Below, one piece after another: positions 24,022 through 32,818 of a stretch of DNA of 64,000 nucleotides (the stretch's first letter is position 1; each line of letters opens with the position of its first letter). Made by a program: the position numbers and the translations under genes. A model generated the notes under the pieces. That model made no database searches, was not told the DNA's origin, and saw only the letters and a program-made list of their open reading frames with translations. The DNA comes from Syntrophobotulus glycolicus DSM 8271 (GTDB lineage Bacteria > Bacillota > Desulfitobacteriia > Desulfitobacteriales > Syntrophobotulaceae): contig NC_015172.1 in the NCBI RefSeq assembly GCF_000190635.1, positions 1,488,001 through 1,552,000 of the forward strand. Reading direction: 5' to 3'.

Positions 24022-24522
24022 TTATCTATCCGAAGGAGAGGCAGGAAGATCCGTTTTCTTAAACGCTTCGTATTCGGTGTTTATTTCCGGATTGCGGGCA
24101 AAGAACGCCAGCAGGGTCTTTATTCCCGTTACGGTGGAGGTGCTGAGGGAATGCTCGATCAGTTCCGCTTCCTCCAGCGGGCTGGTGTTGCCGATAAGCC
24201 GTAAAAACTCCTCTGTAGTGTCATGGCGCGCCAGAAGATAGGCCCCCGCTTCCTGGCCCTTGCCTGTCAGACAGATACTGTCATAGGGGTCGTATTCTAA
24301 ATAGCCCCGGTTAACAAGCTTAAGAATCATCTTGGATGTCGAAGACGGTTTGACGTGCAGCAGTTCAGAGAGCTTGCCCACCCGGGCATAACCGTCCTCG
24401 CTGCATAACCGGTACACCATCTCAAGGTAGTCTTCCAGCGCCGGCGTCAGCCCGTCTTCCCGCCGGTTGGCAAGCTGATAGCCGCGAACGGTCCGAAATC
24501 CCAGGTTTGGAGTCTCTTTCAT
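24022..24522 (-). CDS. mntR: MntR-type metal-dependent regulator
   Basis: 166 residues of the DtxR family. The full metal-ligand set of Bacillus MntR (D8, E11, H77, E99, E102, H103) has counterparts at D31, E34, H100, E120, E123 and H124; Glu in place of the DtxR Cys points to manganese. The first 24 residues are an N-terminal extension over MntR, so a later start is possible. The gene is divergent from a TroABCD-like Mn/Zn importer with a palindrome between them, so it probably represses that importer when metal is plentiful. Confidence 0.85.
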   Translation of the reverse strand: MKETPNLGFRTVRGYQLANRREDGLTPALEDYLEMVYRLCSEDGYARVGKLSELLHVKPSSTSKMILKLVNRGYLEYDPYDSICLTGKGQEAGAYLLARHDTTEEFLRLIGNTSPLEEAELIEHSLSTSTVTGIKTLLAFFARNPEINTEYEAFKKTDLPASPSDR

Positions 24523-24554
24523 AAAACCAATCCCTTTGCGAAAAATTTTTATCT

Positions 24555-24572
24555 TTACATTTATATATGTAA
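24555..24572. promoter_or_regulatory. Palindromic operator between mntR and the Mn/Zn importer
   Basis: TTACAT-N6-ATGTAA in the AT-rich divergent promoter region. Its half-sites differ from GTTAGA-N4-TCTAAC. It is a likely MntR-family site serving both directions. Confidence 0.55.
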
Positions 24573-24673
24573 CACTTTCCCTTATGCGTCATAGATTAGT
24601 TAAAGGAAACGCTGTTTCCCGCCCCTAACAAAAAGAGAGGCGAGAAACAACTCATTACATAGGGAGGTAGCTT

Positions 24674-25612
24674 ATGAATTGGAAACCAAAAGGCTTACTT
24701 GGAATCATGCTGGCCCTGCTGCTTATACTGGGGGGCTGTGCCCAGCCTGGGTCTAAGACCGGTCCGGCGGAAAACAGGCTGAATGTTGTGGCGACGACAA
24801 CCATGCTGGCGGACTTATCCGGTGTGATCGGGGGAGAGCATGTCGCGGTCAGCGGCCTGATGGGACCAGGAATCGACCCCCATCTGTATCAGGCCGGTGC
24901 GGGTGATGTGACGTTGATGCAGCAGGCCGATGTAGTGGTGTATAACGGGCTGCATCTGGAAGGAAAGATGGGCGAGATATTTGAGTCCCTCTCCGGTCAG
25001 GGACACGCGGTCATCTGCCTGGAGGCGGGACTGGACGAAGCAAAGCTTCTCCGGTGGGATGGCGGCGGCTCGGTGTATGACCCGCATATCTGGTTTAATG
25101 TGTCCCTTTGGCAAGAGGCAGCCAGGATCGTAGCGGAAGGATTTTCCCAGGCCGATCCCGGTAATACCCCCGCGTACCAAGCCAACCTGGCAAACTATCT
25201 CCGGGAGCTTGAGGCACTGGATGCTTATATCCGCGCGCGGGCTGCTGAGCTGCCGGCAGAACAGCGAGTGCTGGTCACGGCGCATGACGCCTTCAATTAC
25301 TTCGGCAACGCCTATGGCTTTGAAGTCCGGGGGCTTCAAGGCATCAGTACGGACGCCGAGGCCGGTACCGCCGACGTAAGCGCCCTGGCGGATTTTATTG
25401 CGGAGCGGAAGATTAAAGCAATCTTTGTGGAATCCTCGGTGCCGCCCAAAACCATCCAGGCCCTCCAGGCCGCGGTCAGGGCCAAGGGCTTTGACGTCGC
25501 CATCGGGGGCGAGTTGTATTCCGATTCTCTGGGCGGAGAAAATTCAGGAGCGCAGACCTATATTCTGACAGTCCGGGCCAATATTGACGCCATCGTGGAG
25601 GCTTTGCAGTAA
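24674..25612 (+). CDS. TroA-like Mn/Zn ABC substrate-binding lipoprotein
   Basis: 312 residues. Lipobox LGGC gives lipidated C22. The four metal ligands of Treponema TroA (H68, H133, H199, D279) have counterparts at H70 in DPHLY, H138 in DPHIW, H204 in TAHDAF and D284 in YSDSLG. The third ligand is His, as in TroA, where PsaA-type manganese proteins have Glu, so Mn, Zn or both are possible. There is no His-rich loop of the ZnuA type. First gene of a four-gene importer operon under the divergent MntR-type regulator. GGGAGG precedes the start. Confidence 0.9.
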   Translation: MNWKPKGLLGIMLALLLILGGCAQPGSKTGPAENRLNVVATTTMLADLSGVIGGEHVAVSGLMGPGIDPHLYQAGAGDVTLMQQADVVVYNGLHLEGKMGEIFESLSGQGHAVICLEAGLDEAKLLRWDGGGSVYDPHIWFNVSLWQEAARIVAEGFSQADPGNTPAYQANLANYLRELEALDAYIRARAAELPAEQRVLVTAHDAFNYFGNAYGFEVRGLQGISTDAEAGTADVSALADFIAERKIKAIFVESSVPPKTIQALQAAVRAKGFDVAIGGELYSDSLGGENSGAQTYILTVRANIDAIVEALQ

Positions 25613-25629
25613 ACGGAGGGATGGAGAGA

Positions 25630-26394
25630 GTGGAAAGAGAAAGAGAAGATTATGCGGTGGAATTGCAAGACCTCACGGTTGCCTACGACGCCAAACCGGT
25701 TTTATGGGACATTGATCTGAAAATTCCCCAGGGAAAGCTGATGGCGGTGGTCGGGCCCAACGGCGCAGGCAAGACCACCTTGATCAAAGCAATGCTGGGG
25801 CTGCTCAGACCAGTTTCCGGAGCTGTTCGCTTTTTGAATGGAAATGACAACGGCGGCGATCTGCGCTCCCTGAAAAACCGCATTGGCTACGTTCCTCAAA
25901 GCGGCAGCGTAGACTGGGATTTCCCGGCAACCGTGCAGGACGTCGTACTGATGGGCTGCTATGGAAAGCTCGGCTGGATCAGGCGGCCCCGTAAGGCGGA
26001 TTTGGCGCTGGCGCGGCAAACCCTGCAAAAGGTCGGCATGGCGGAATACGCCTCCCGTCAGATCAGCCAGCTTTCCGGCGGGCAGCAGCAGCGGGTGTTT
26101 TTGGCCCGGGCCCTGGTGCAGGAGGCGGAGGTCTATTTCATGGACGAACCGTTTAAAGGGGTGGATGCCCAGACGGAAAAAGCCATCGTGCTGCTCTTAA
26201 AGGAACTGAAAGAGCAGGGCAAAACCGTCGTAGTGGTCCACCACGACCTGCAGACCGTCGCCAACTATTTTGATTGGGTGACACTGATCAACTTGCGGGT
26301 GGTCGCCAGCGGACCGGTCGAAGAGGTTTTTCATGAGGAAAACGTGCAAAAAACTTACCGGAGCACCGGTAAGCTGTTAAGGAGCACAGTGTGA
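25630..26394 (+). CDS. Mn/Zn ABC transporter ATP-binding protein
   Basis: 254 residues from the GTG at 25630. The ATG at 25621 lies one base after GGAGG, too close for normal initiation, while the GTG has a 10-nt gap. Motifs are Walker A GPNGAGKTT, signature LSGGQQQR, Walker B YFMDEPF and switch VVHHD. It is the TroB/MntB-type ATPase energising the two permeases encoded downstream. Confidence 0.9.
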   Translation: MEREREDYAVELQDLTVAYDAKPVLWDIDLKIPQGKLMAVVGPNGAGKTTLIKAMLGLLRPVSGAVRFLNGNDNGGDLRSLKNRIGYVPQSGSVDWDFPATVQDVVLMGCYGKLGWIRRPRKADLALARQTLQKVGMAEYASRQISQLSGGQQQRVFLARALVQEAEVYFMDEPFKGVDAQTEKAIVLLLKELKEQGKTVVVVHHDLQTVANYFDWVTLINLRVVASGPVEEVFHEENVQKTYRSTGKLLRSTV

Positions 26395-26395
26395 A

Positions 26396-27319
26396 ATGAA
26401 AGCCTTGATTTTTCTGCTTAACGACTATACCTTTCAGACAGTCGCGCTGGGCTCGGCCCTGTTAGGGCTCATCAGCGGCGTGCTGGGAAGCTTTGCTGTG
26501 CTGCGCAGGCAAAGCTTGCTGGGCGACGGAGTTTCCCATTCCGCCTTGCCCGGAGTGGTCCTGGCTTTTATCCTGCTGGGCAGCAAAAACACGGAAATCC
26601 TGTTGTTGGGCGCCCTGGCCTCCGGACTCCTGGCCACACTTTTAATCGTCGGCATTGTCCGGTACACGCGGATCAAGTTCGACAGCGCCCTGGCGCTGGT
26701 GATGTCCGTATTTTTCGGGCTGGGCCTGGTGCTTCTGAGCTATGTGCAAAAGATCCCCAACGCCAACCAGGCGGGACTCAAGCGTTTTATCTTCGGCCAG
26801 GCATCCACGCTGCTGCAGGGTGATATCATCCTGATGGCGGTTTGCGGAACGGTCCTGCTCGCTCTTGTCGTCCTGTTCTGGAAGGAATTCAAGCTCTTTA
26901 CCTTTGACGGTGACTTTGCCCAAAGCCTCGGCTTTTCGCCGCAAAGGCTGAACCTGCTGCTGTCGTTTATGATCGTCCTGGCCATCATCATCGGGCTGCA
27001 AACGGTGGGTGTTATTCTGATGAGCGCCATGCTGATCGCGCCGGCCGTTGCCGCGCGCCAGTGGACCAATAAGCTGTGGAAGATGGTCCTGCTGGCCGCC
27101 GTTTTCGGCGCAGTGTCGGGCGTGGCGGGAACCACGGCCAGCTCCCTGGCCCCCAAGCTGCCCACCGGGCCGGCGATTGTGGTGTGTGTCAGCACGATCG
27201 TTGTGATCAGCGTTTTATTTGCCCCGGGAAGGGGCGTCCTGCACAGACTGTATCGGCACAGAAAAAACAAACTTTTATTGCGGATGGAAGGAGGCGCGTT
27301 CCATGTCCCCACACCTTGA
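26396..27319 (+). CDS. Mn/Zn ABC transporter permease (TroC-like)
   Basis: 307 residues with the multi-helix ABC-3 fold. Family blocks are GSFAVLRRQSLLGDGVSHSALPG near residue 30 and GVILMSAMLIAPAVAARQWT near 205. AAGGAG lies 11 nt upstream of the start. It overlaps the second permease gene by 17 nt, and both probably form the membrane channel together. Confidence 0.9.
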   Translation: MKALIFLLNDYTFQTVALGSALLGLISGVLGSFAVLRRQSLLGDGVSHSALPGVVLAFILLGSKNTEILLLGALASGLLATLLIVGIVRYTRIKFDSALALVMSVFFGLGLVLLSYVQKIPNANQAGLKRFIFGQASTLLQGDIILMAVCGTVLLALVVLFWKEFKLFTFDGDFAQSLGFSPQRLNLLLSFMIVLAIIIGLQTVGVILMSAMLIAPAVAARQWTNKLWKMVLLAAVFGAVSGVAGTTASSLAPKLPTGPAIVVCVSTIVVISVLFAPGRGVLHRLYRHRKNKLLLRMEGGAFHVPTP

Positions 27320-28412
27320 AATACAGCTCATTGCCGTGATCGTGGCAACGGCTTGCGCGCTCCCCGGTGTGTTTCTGGTGCTGCGCGGGATGTCTATGAT
27401 GTCCGACTCCATTACCCATACCATCCTGCTCGGCATCGTGCTGGCGTTTTTTATGACACATGACCTGTCCTCACCCTTACTGATCATCGGCGCGGCTTTG
27501 ATGGGCGTCGCCACCGTTTGGCTGACCGAAATGCTGAGCCGCACCCGGCTTTTGGCAGAGGACGCCGCCATTGGCGTCGTGTTCCCGCTGCTGTTTTCCA
27601 TCGCGATTATTCTGATCACGCGCTACGCAGGCTCTGTACACTTGGATACCGACTCTGTGCTTCTGGGCGAGCTGGCCTTCGCGCCGTTTGACCGGATGAT
27701 TGTGGGGGGAGTGGATATCGGTGCCAAAGCCCTTTACATGACGGGCGCTCTGCTGCTCATCAACCTGGCGGCGATTAGCCTGTTCTTTAAGGAGCTGAAG
27801 GTGGCGACCTTTGATCCGCTGCTGGCGGCCGTTCTGGGCTTTGCCCCGGCCTTGGTGCATTACGGCCTGATGACGCTGGTTTCGCTTACCGCGGTCGGCG
27901 CGTTCCAGGCAGTCGGCTCTATCCTGGTGGTGGCGTTCATGATCGGCCCGCCGGTCACGGCATATTTGCTGACCGACGATTTGAAACGGATGCTCATGCT
28001 CAGCGGACTGATCGGCGCCGCCAACGGGGTATTCGGTTACCAGGCAGCCGCTTTCCTGGACGTATCCATCGCCGGCTGCATGGCAGTGGTGACCGGAATC
28101 GTCTTCCTGCTGGCGTTCGTCTTTGCCCCGCGCCGCGGACTCGCCAGCTCCCTGCTCGGACGCCGCCGCCGGAAAATAGAATTTGCCAAAATGACACTCC
28201 TTCTTTACCTCTGCAACCAGGAGGCCGGCGCAGAGGAAATGAGGAAAGAAAGAATTGACGCGATCCTGGCGCAGTTGCATTGGAGCGAAGGGTTTACCAG
28301 GAAAATCATGGTGATTTTGCAAAAAGAAGATTGCCTGGATTTTACAGGGGATGCCGTTAAACTGACTGCCGGCGGGTACTCAGCTTGCAAGAAAAGTTAC
28401 GAAGCGGGATGA
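27303..28412 (+). CDS. Mn/Zn ABC permease with C-terminal helical, possibly winged-helix extension (TroD-like)
   Basis: 369 residues from the ATG at 27303, which follows GGAGG by 8 nt; upstream in-frame codons lie inside the previous gene. Residues 1-280 are an ABC-3 permease with VFLVLRGMSMMSDSITHTIL and GSILVVAFMIGPPVTAYLL. Residues about 290-369 are cytosolic and hydrophilic, with helices and a final strand pair (DFTGDAVKLTAGGYSACKK) reminiscent of the wing of a DtxR-like winged helix. TroD-type permeases without this end are about 280 residues long. The tail may sense metal or regulate transport, or may merely resemble a winged helix; this is inferred from eye alignment only. Confidence 0.85.
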   Translation: MSPHLEIQLIAVIVATACALPGVFLVLRGMSMMSDSITHTILLGIVLAFFMTHDLSSPLLIIGAALMGVATVWLTEMLSRTRLLAEDAAIGVVFPLLFSIAIILITRYAGSVHLDTDSVLLGELAFAPFDRMIVGGVDIGAKALYMTGALLLINLAAISLFFKELKVATFDPLLAAVLGFAPALVHYGLMTLVSLTAVGAFQAVGSILVVAFMIGPPVTAYLLTDDLKRMLMLSGLIGAANGVFGYQAAAFLDVSIAGCMAVVTGIVFLLAFVFAPRRGLASSLLGRRRRKIEFAKMTLLLYLCNQEAGAEEMRKERIDAILAQLHWSEGFTRKIMVILQKEDCLDFTGDAVKLTAGGYSACKKSYEAG

Positions 28413-28431
28413 GATTGGTTCTCATTTCTCA

Positions 28432-28460
28432 TTGACAACGGTCAGGATTTTCCGTATCAT
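28432..28460 (+). promoter_or_regulatory. Promoter upstream of the cyclic-di-GMP riboswitch
   Basis: -35 TTGACA (28432-28437), 17-nt spacer, -10 TATCAT (28455-28460). Transcription would start near 28467 and run straight into the riboswitch. Confidence 0.7.
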
Positions 28461-28484
28461 TATCTCGAAAAATGAAATGAAAAA

Positions 28485-28590
28485 ATAATGATGACGATAA
28501 GAGCACACCTTCCGAAAGGATGGGCCGCAAAGTCACGGGTCTAAAGCGATTTGCCAGGATTGCCGGACTGCCGAAACATGGATGAGAGTG
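28485..28590 (+). promoter_or_regulatory. Cyclic-di-GMP-I (GEMM-I) riboswitch
   Basis: The core GAAAGGATGGGCCGCAAAG, then ACGGGTCTAA and GGATTGCCGGACTGCCGAA, follow the GEMM-I pattern: a GAAA-capped first hairpin, the GCAAAG junction, and the tetraloop-receptor arm. An intrinsic terminator follows 6 nt later, so ligand binding probably sets read-through into the CWB2-peptidase gene. Whether it senses c-di-GMP or cGAMP, and whether it switches on or off, cannot be decided by eye. Confidence 0.88.
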
Positions 28591-28595
28591 AAATG

Positions 28596-28630
28596 AGCAT
28601 CTATGCTTCAAAAAGATGCTTGTTTTTTTA
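28596..28630 (+). terminator. Riboswitch expression-platform terminator
   Basis: AGCATCT / AGATGCT stem (28596-28602 with 28614-28620) followed by TGTTTTTTT. It lies about 60 nt before the start codon of the downstream gene. Confidence 0.8.
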
Positions 28631-28688
28631 TTTTTGAAAACATTTCTTCAAATCATCTTTATTTTCATTGCGGGAAGGGGAAAATCTT

Positions 28689-30215
28689 GTGCGACACTTG
28701 AGAAAGCTTTTGAGGACCGCTTTATTCACACTTATGTTAATATTGTTCATGGCAGAGCCGGCCTTTACCTATGCCGCCGGCAATGAATGCCGTTTGGCCG
28801 GTCAGGACCGCTACGCGACGGCAGCCGCAATAGCCCGGGAGGGTTGGACACAATCCGACTATGCCCTTTTGGTGAGCGGAGAAAATTTTCCCGATGCTTT
28901 GGTTGCGGCGCCCTTAGCAAAACAATATGGGGCGCCGATACTCCTGTCCCAGAAGAAATGCCTGCCTGAAGTGACAAAACAAACATTGAACGATTTAAAG
29001 ATAAAAAATGTCATCCTGATCGGCGGCCAGGGGGTGCTGTCCGCTCAGCTTCAGGATGAGCTGCAGGATATGGAGATCCGTTCAAGCCGGCTGGCCGGTG
29101 AAGACAGATATGAAACAGCCATCGTTGTGGCAGACCAACTTACCGATATTTCGGAGGTCGTGATCGCAACGGGGGAAGATTTTGCCGATGCTCTCTCAAT
29201 TTCCTCTATTGCCGCCGCTAAACATATGCCGGTTATTCTGGTGCCGAAAAATAACATCGGGAGTGCCACCCAGACCTTTATCCGAAAAAACAAGATCAGG
29301 AAAACTTATGTTGTCGGCAGCCCGGATTTGATCAGCGACCGGGTAGCGGAGCAGTTTGCCAAACCGGAACGGGTAACCGGAGCCACGAAATACGACCGGA
29401 ATATCAATATCATCAAAAGATTTCAAGCCGGGATCAGCGAAGATAATGTGTTTTTAGCAACTGGAAATAACTATGCCGACGCTTTGGCGGGAGCCGGTTA
29501 TGCCGCAAAAATCAATGCTCCCATTGTCTTAGTCAGCGGCAATATGAGCAGATCGACGAAAAGTTATCTGTCATCAAATCTATCCGATAAAAATGTCTAC
29601 ATTCTGGGCGGGGAAGGAGCGGTCAGTGCATCGATCTTTCATACAGCCGGCAGCCGGGGAGACCAAAGCAATTCCAGACGGGAAACGACAACAGATCTCC
29701 TGCGGGAGCTTGGGTCTAATGAAGCAAAGTACGCTCTGGTCTTTGGCTCAACAGACAATAAAATGTATCAAAGCGCCGCTGAAGCGCAAGAGAATATGGT
29801 TGAGATCAGGGTCGATGTATGGCAGATAAACACCGAAGGGGAGAAATCTCCCGCAAAGTGTACATTGACTGTCAATAAAGCGATAGCGGATATGATCAGC
29901 TCGGTATTTGAGGAAATATTTGAAGGCGGGGAGAAATTCCCCATATACAGTGCCGAGGGATATGTTTGGCGCGGTGATGATACTTCGGAGCATAATTGGG
30001 GTTTGGCTGTTGATCTCAATCCGAACGAGAATGCTATGATCAACAGCAGCGGGGAGGTTGTAGCCGGCTCCTTTTGGGATCCCCAAAAGAGTCCCTATTC
30101 CATCCCGGAGGATGGCGATGTGGTCAAAGCATTTCAAAAATACGGCTTTGCCTGGGGCGGTAACGCCTGGAAGTCGTCAAATGATTATATGCATTTTTCT
30201 TATTTGGGGAAATAA
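28689..30215 (+). CDS. CWB2 surface protein with C-terminal M15-type peptidase domain
   Basis: 508 residues from the GTG at 28689, with GGAAGGGG about 8 nt upstream; the TTG at 28668 has no such site. A signal peptide ends near AAG (residue 31). Three CWB2 repeats follow (about 32-320), beginning RLAGQDRYATAAA, which bind wall polymers non-covalently. The C-terminal 180 residues resemble D-Ala-D-Ala carboxypeptidases of the VanY/M15 group: zinc motif SEHNWGLAVDLN and the late DYMHF histidine are present. It likely trims peptidoglycan peptides outside the cell, with expression set by the riboswitch. The exact peptidase specificity is unknown. Confidence 0.85.
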   Translation: MRHLRKLLRTALFTLMLILFMAEPAFTYAAGNECRLAGQDRYATAAAIAREGWTQSDYALLVSGENFPDALVAAPLAKQYGAPILLSQKKCLPEVTKQTLNDLKIKNVILIGGQGVLSAQLQDELQDMEIRSSRLAGEDRYETAIVVADQLTDISEVVIATGEDFADALSISSIAAAKHMPVILVPKNNIGSATQTFIRKNKIRKTYVVGSPDLISDRVAEQFAKPERVTGATKYDRNINIIKRFQAGISEDNVFLATGNNYADALAGAGYAAKINAPIVLVSGNMSRSTKSYLSSNLSDKNVYILGGEGAVSASIFHTAGSRGDQSNSRRETTTDLLRELGSNEAKYALVFGSTDNKMYQSAAEAQENMVEIRVDVWQINTEGEKSPAKCTLTVNKAIADMISSVFEEIFEGGEKFPIYSAEGYVWRGDDTSEHNWGLAVDLNPNENAMINSSGEVVAGSFWDPQKSPYSIPEDGDVVKAFQKYGFAWGGNAWKSSNDYMHFSYLGK

Positions 30216-30376
30216 AAACGGATTCGGGCGAGAAGGGCGAGATAGGCCTTCTCCATCAGATCAAGGAAAACAGATCAAAGGGTCCCGTACAGCAGATGAA
30301 AAGAAAAGATCTGGCTGTCCCGCAATTTATTTGATAAAATTGGACTAAAAACCGGCTTGATTTGATGGGAGCGACT

Positions 30377-32044
30377 ATGGAAACTTCTGCCCTGTTATTA
30401 ATTGCCTCACTCGGGGCTATTTCTGTTTTGCTGATGCTGTACGCCTACATCTTTACGTTTGACCACAGGCTTTTTCTCGGCCTGTGGTTTATTGGCTGGG
30501 CCGTCATTGCCTTGAATTATAGTCTGGATGCTTTTTTCCCTGACTTGCTGAGACAAAACCGCCTGATTTTAGGTCTTAGTCTGAGCTCGTATTTCTGGGC
30601 AAATCTTTTGATCTCCTGGGGCACGTTTATCTTCCTGAAAATCAAAGCCGGAATGTCGCTGCTGCTCACTGCGGGAATGGTTTGGCTGTTCTTTTTTATC
30701 TTTCTTTTCGCAAACCGGAGCGGGTCTGCTTTGCAGATGATTCAATATACCTGTTTTGCGGTGTATGTCCTATCCTCCTGGGTGGGCATAGCCATGATCA
30801 GATCCGCCGGCAGGTACGGAAATCTCGCTCTGTTTTTAGGGCTGTTAAACATCGCCTGGGTGAGCAATACGGTTTTTTCTTCCTGCATTTTAAAAATACC
30901 CCAGATGGCCCCCTATATTGTTTCCCAAATCATCTTAATTTTGAACGCCATCGGACTGATTCAGCTTTTTTTAAAAGAACAAAAGGATGAGATTAAGCAG
31001 GGGCTGGACCACATCACTTACCTTACTTCCTATGATGAGCTAACAGGATTGCATAATAAGGCTTATTTCGATAAGAAAATACTGGAGATGGGCAAAAACA
31101 ATGACTGCCTGCCCATTTCTCTGCTTGTTGGCGATATGAACGGGTTGAAATTCGTCAATGATGTGCTTGGTCATCAAGAAGGAGATAACTGGCTGAAAAG
31201 GATGGCCCTCATTATCCGGCAATCCTGCCGGAAAAATGATATTACGGCAAGATGGGGCGGTGATGAGTTCGCGATGATCCTGCCGAACACGGATAAAGAG
31301 ACGGCTTTTCATATCGGACAACGGATCAGGACAGCGTGCAAAAGCAATCAGGAGACCGATATTCTGCTGAGTATATCCCTGGGTGTGGCGACCAAGACCG
31401 ACAGGGAAACAGATTTACTGGAAGTGTTAAAACAAGCTGAAGAATTCATGTATGAAATGAAACTGATCGAAGGGAAGAAGGCCAAGTGGGCCATTGCGGA
31501 AATCCTGGGTAAACTGTTGCAGAAAAAAGATTATGAAACCAAAGGACATCTTGAAAGAATGGAGTCGCTTGCCAAAGAGTTCGCCCAAACTCTGAATTTT
31601 TCCAGGGAAAACCTGAATCAGCTTTTGCAGGCCGCAAAGCTACATGACATCGGTAAAATCGCTATTCCCGGGGATATTGTTCTAAAAAAATCCCAACTCA
31701 ATGAAGCAGAATGGTCCGCGATAAAAAGACATGTCGAAATCGGTTATCGAATTGCTCACGCCTCCGGAGAATTTGCCCATCTGGCCGATATTATTTTATA
31801 TCACCATGAATGGTGGAACGGCCAGGGTTATCCCCAGGGACTGAAGGAAGAAGAGATTCCTTTTTTGGCCCGGATCATATCCATTTTGGACGCCTTTGAT
31901 GTCATGACCAACCGGCAGCCTTATAAACCGGCCAAAACGGTAAATGAGGCTTTGGATGAGCTCTGTCTCAAAGCGGGAACCCAGTTTGACCCTGTTTTAG
32001 TCCCGATCTTTGTGCAGATGATGACCGCAAAGGGACTTGGTTAA
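30377..32044 (+). CDS. Membrane GGDEF / HD-GYP cyclic-di-GMP turnover protein
   Basis: 555 residues from the ATG at 30377, preceded by GGGAG; ATG at 30365 is an alternative. About seven N-terminal membrane helices (1-205) form a sensor. The diguanylate cyclase domain (225-375) has an intact RWGGDEF motif. The HD-GYP phosphodiesterase domain (385-550) has HDIGK, HHEWWNGQGYP and DAFDVMT. Both the making and the breaking of cyclic-di-GMP look possible, so net direction is unknown. The neighbouring riboswitch gives a plausible local target for the signal. It ends in a 4-nt convergent overlap with the cpsB-like gene. Confidence 0.92.
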   Translation: METSALLLIASLGAISVLLMLYAYIFTFDHRLFLGLWFIGWAVIALNYSLDAFFPDLLRQNRLILGLSLSSYFWANLLISWGTFIFLKIKAGMSLLLTAGMVWLFFFIFLFANRSGSALQMIQYTCFAVYVLSSWVGIAMIRSAGRYGNLALFLGLLNIAWVSNTVFSSCILKIPQMAPYIVSQIILILNAIGLIQLFLKEQKDEIKQGLDHITYLTSYDELTGLHNKAYFDKKILEMGKNNDCLPISLLVGDMNGLKFVNDVLGHQEGDNWLKRMALIIRQSCRKNDITARWGGDEFAMILPNTDKETAFHIGQRIRTACKSNQETDILLSISLGVATKTDRETDLLEVLKQAEEFMYEMKLIEGKKAKWAIAEILGKLLQKKDYETKGHLERMESLAKEFAQTLNFSRENLNQLLQAAKLHDIGKIAIPGDIVLKKSQLNEAEWSAIKRHVEIGYRIAHASGEFAHLADIILYHHEWWNGQGYPQGLKEEEIPFLARIISILDAFDVMTNRQPYKPAKTVNEALDELCLKAGTQFDPVLVPIFVQMMTAKGLG

Positions 32045-32760
32045 AACGGGCCCTGTGATTTCCGGCTGTTAAGAATTGCTCTGCCGAGCGCTTCCAGTTC
32101 GTTTATTCTGGACTCTCCGAGCATGTCGCGTATATATTGATAACCTTTATCCATGTTTGGTTTACGGGTAGTCATATTGTGGGAATCTGATCCTAACAGG
32201 CTGGCGCAGTTTTGCGTTAAGTATGTTAAGGCCGTTTTTCGCGTCCGCCTGGAAATCAAGAAATCAGCGTTTAGCTGCATAAGCACTCCATTGCGCAATA
32301 ATACTGGGAAGGCCTTGACATTTTCTGTTGCGATATACCGCTCCATATGGGCGATAATCGGATTGATTCTCCTGCTTAAGGCAAGATTGCAGACTTCCGT
32401 GAGTATACGGCCAGACCATGTTTCAAAGGGCATTTCCAGTAAGAGGTGCCTTGTTCCGGCAATGCAGAGACGTTCAATCTCTCTATTGACGCTGATTCCG
32501 GAGAAATAGGCTGTTTCTGCTCCCAGGATGATTTGAGGGAGTCCGGATTCATTGTGGCAGGCCTTTTCCAGCAGCTCATGAGCATAACGTCTCCTGAGCA
32601 AAAAGCTGTGAACCGTCTCCTTACACAGATAAAAGTGCGGGGTGGCGATTATGGTGTCGACACCCTGTCCGGCAGATAACCGGAGCATCTGCAGAGATTC
32701 CTCTGTATCCCGGCTTCCGTCATCCATGCAGGGTAAGATGTGTGAATGATAATCGATCAT
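32041..32760 (-). CDS. CpsB/YwqE-type tyrosine-protein phosphatase (PHP family)
   Basis: 239 residues. Metal-binding PHP motifs are visible: DYHSHILPCMDDGS at the N terminus, ATPHF near 40, IIAHMERY near 138 and GSDSHN near 195. CpsB enzymes remove phosphate from the tyrosine kinase CpsD and tune polysaccharide chain export. It is the last gene of the minus-strand polysaccharide cluster, 58 nt after the kinase gene, with AGGAG as ribosome site. Confidence 0.9.
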   Translation of the reverse strand: MIDYHSHILPCMDDGSRDTEESLQMLRLSAGQGVDTIIATPHFYLCKETVHSFLLRRRYAHELLEKACHNESGLPQIILGAETAYFSGISVNREIERLCIAGTRHLLLEMPFETWSGRILTEVCNLALSRRINPIIAHMERYIATENVKAFPVLLRNGVLMQLNADFLISRRTRKTALTYLTQNCASLLGSDSHNMTTRKPNMDKGYQYIRDMLGESRINELEALGRAILNSRKSQGPF

Positions 32761-32818
32761 ATGTCAGCGCTCCTAAAAACCAATGATCGGATCTTTTACT
32801 GGCTGGCAGCCCGATCTT

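Noticed and set aside
27477-28322. 281-codon minus-strand frame opposite the second Mn/Zn permease
   Set aside because: It is rich in Gln, His and Arg, as expected for the antisense of a hydrophobic permease, and has no start signals.
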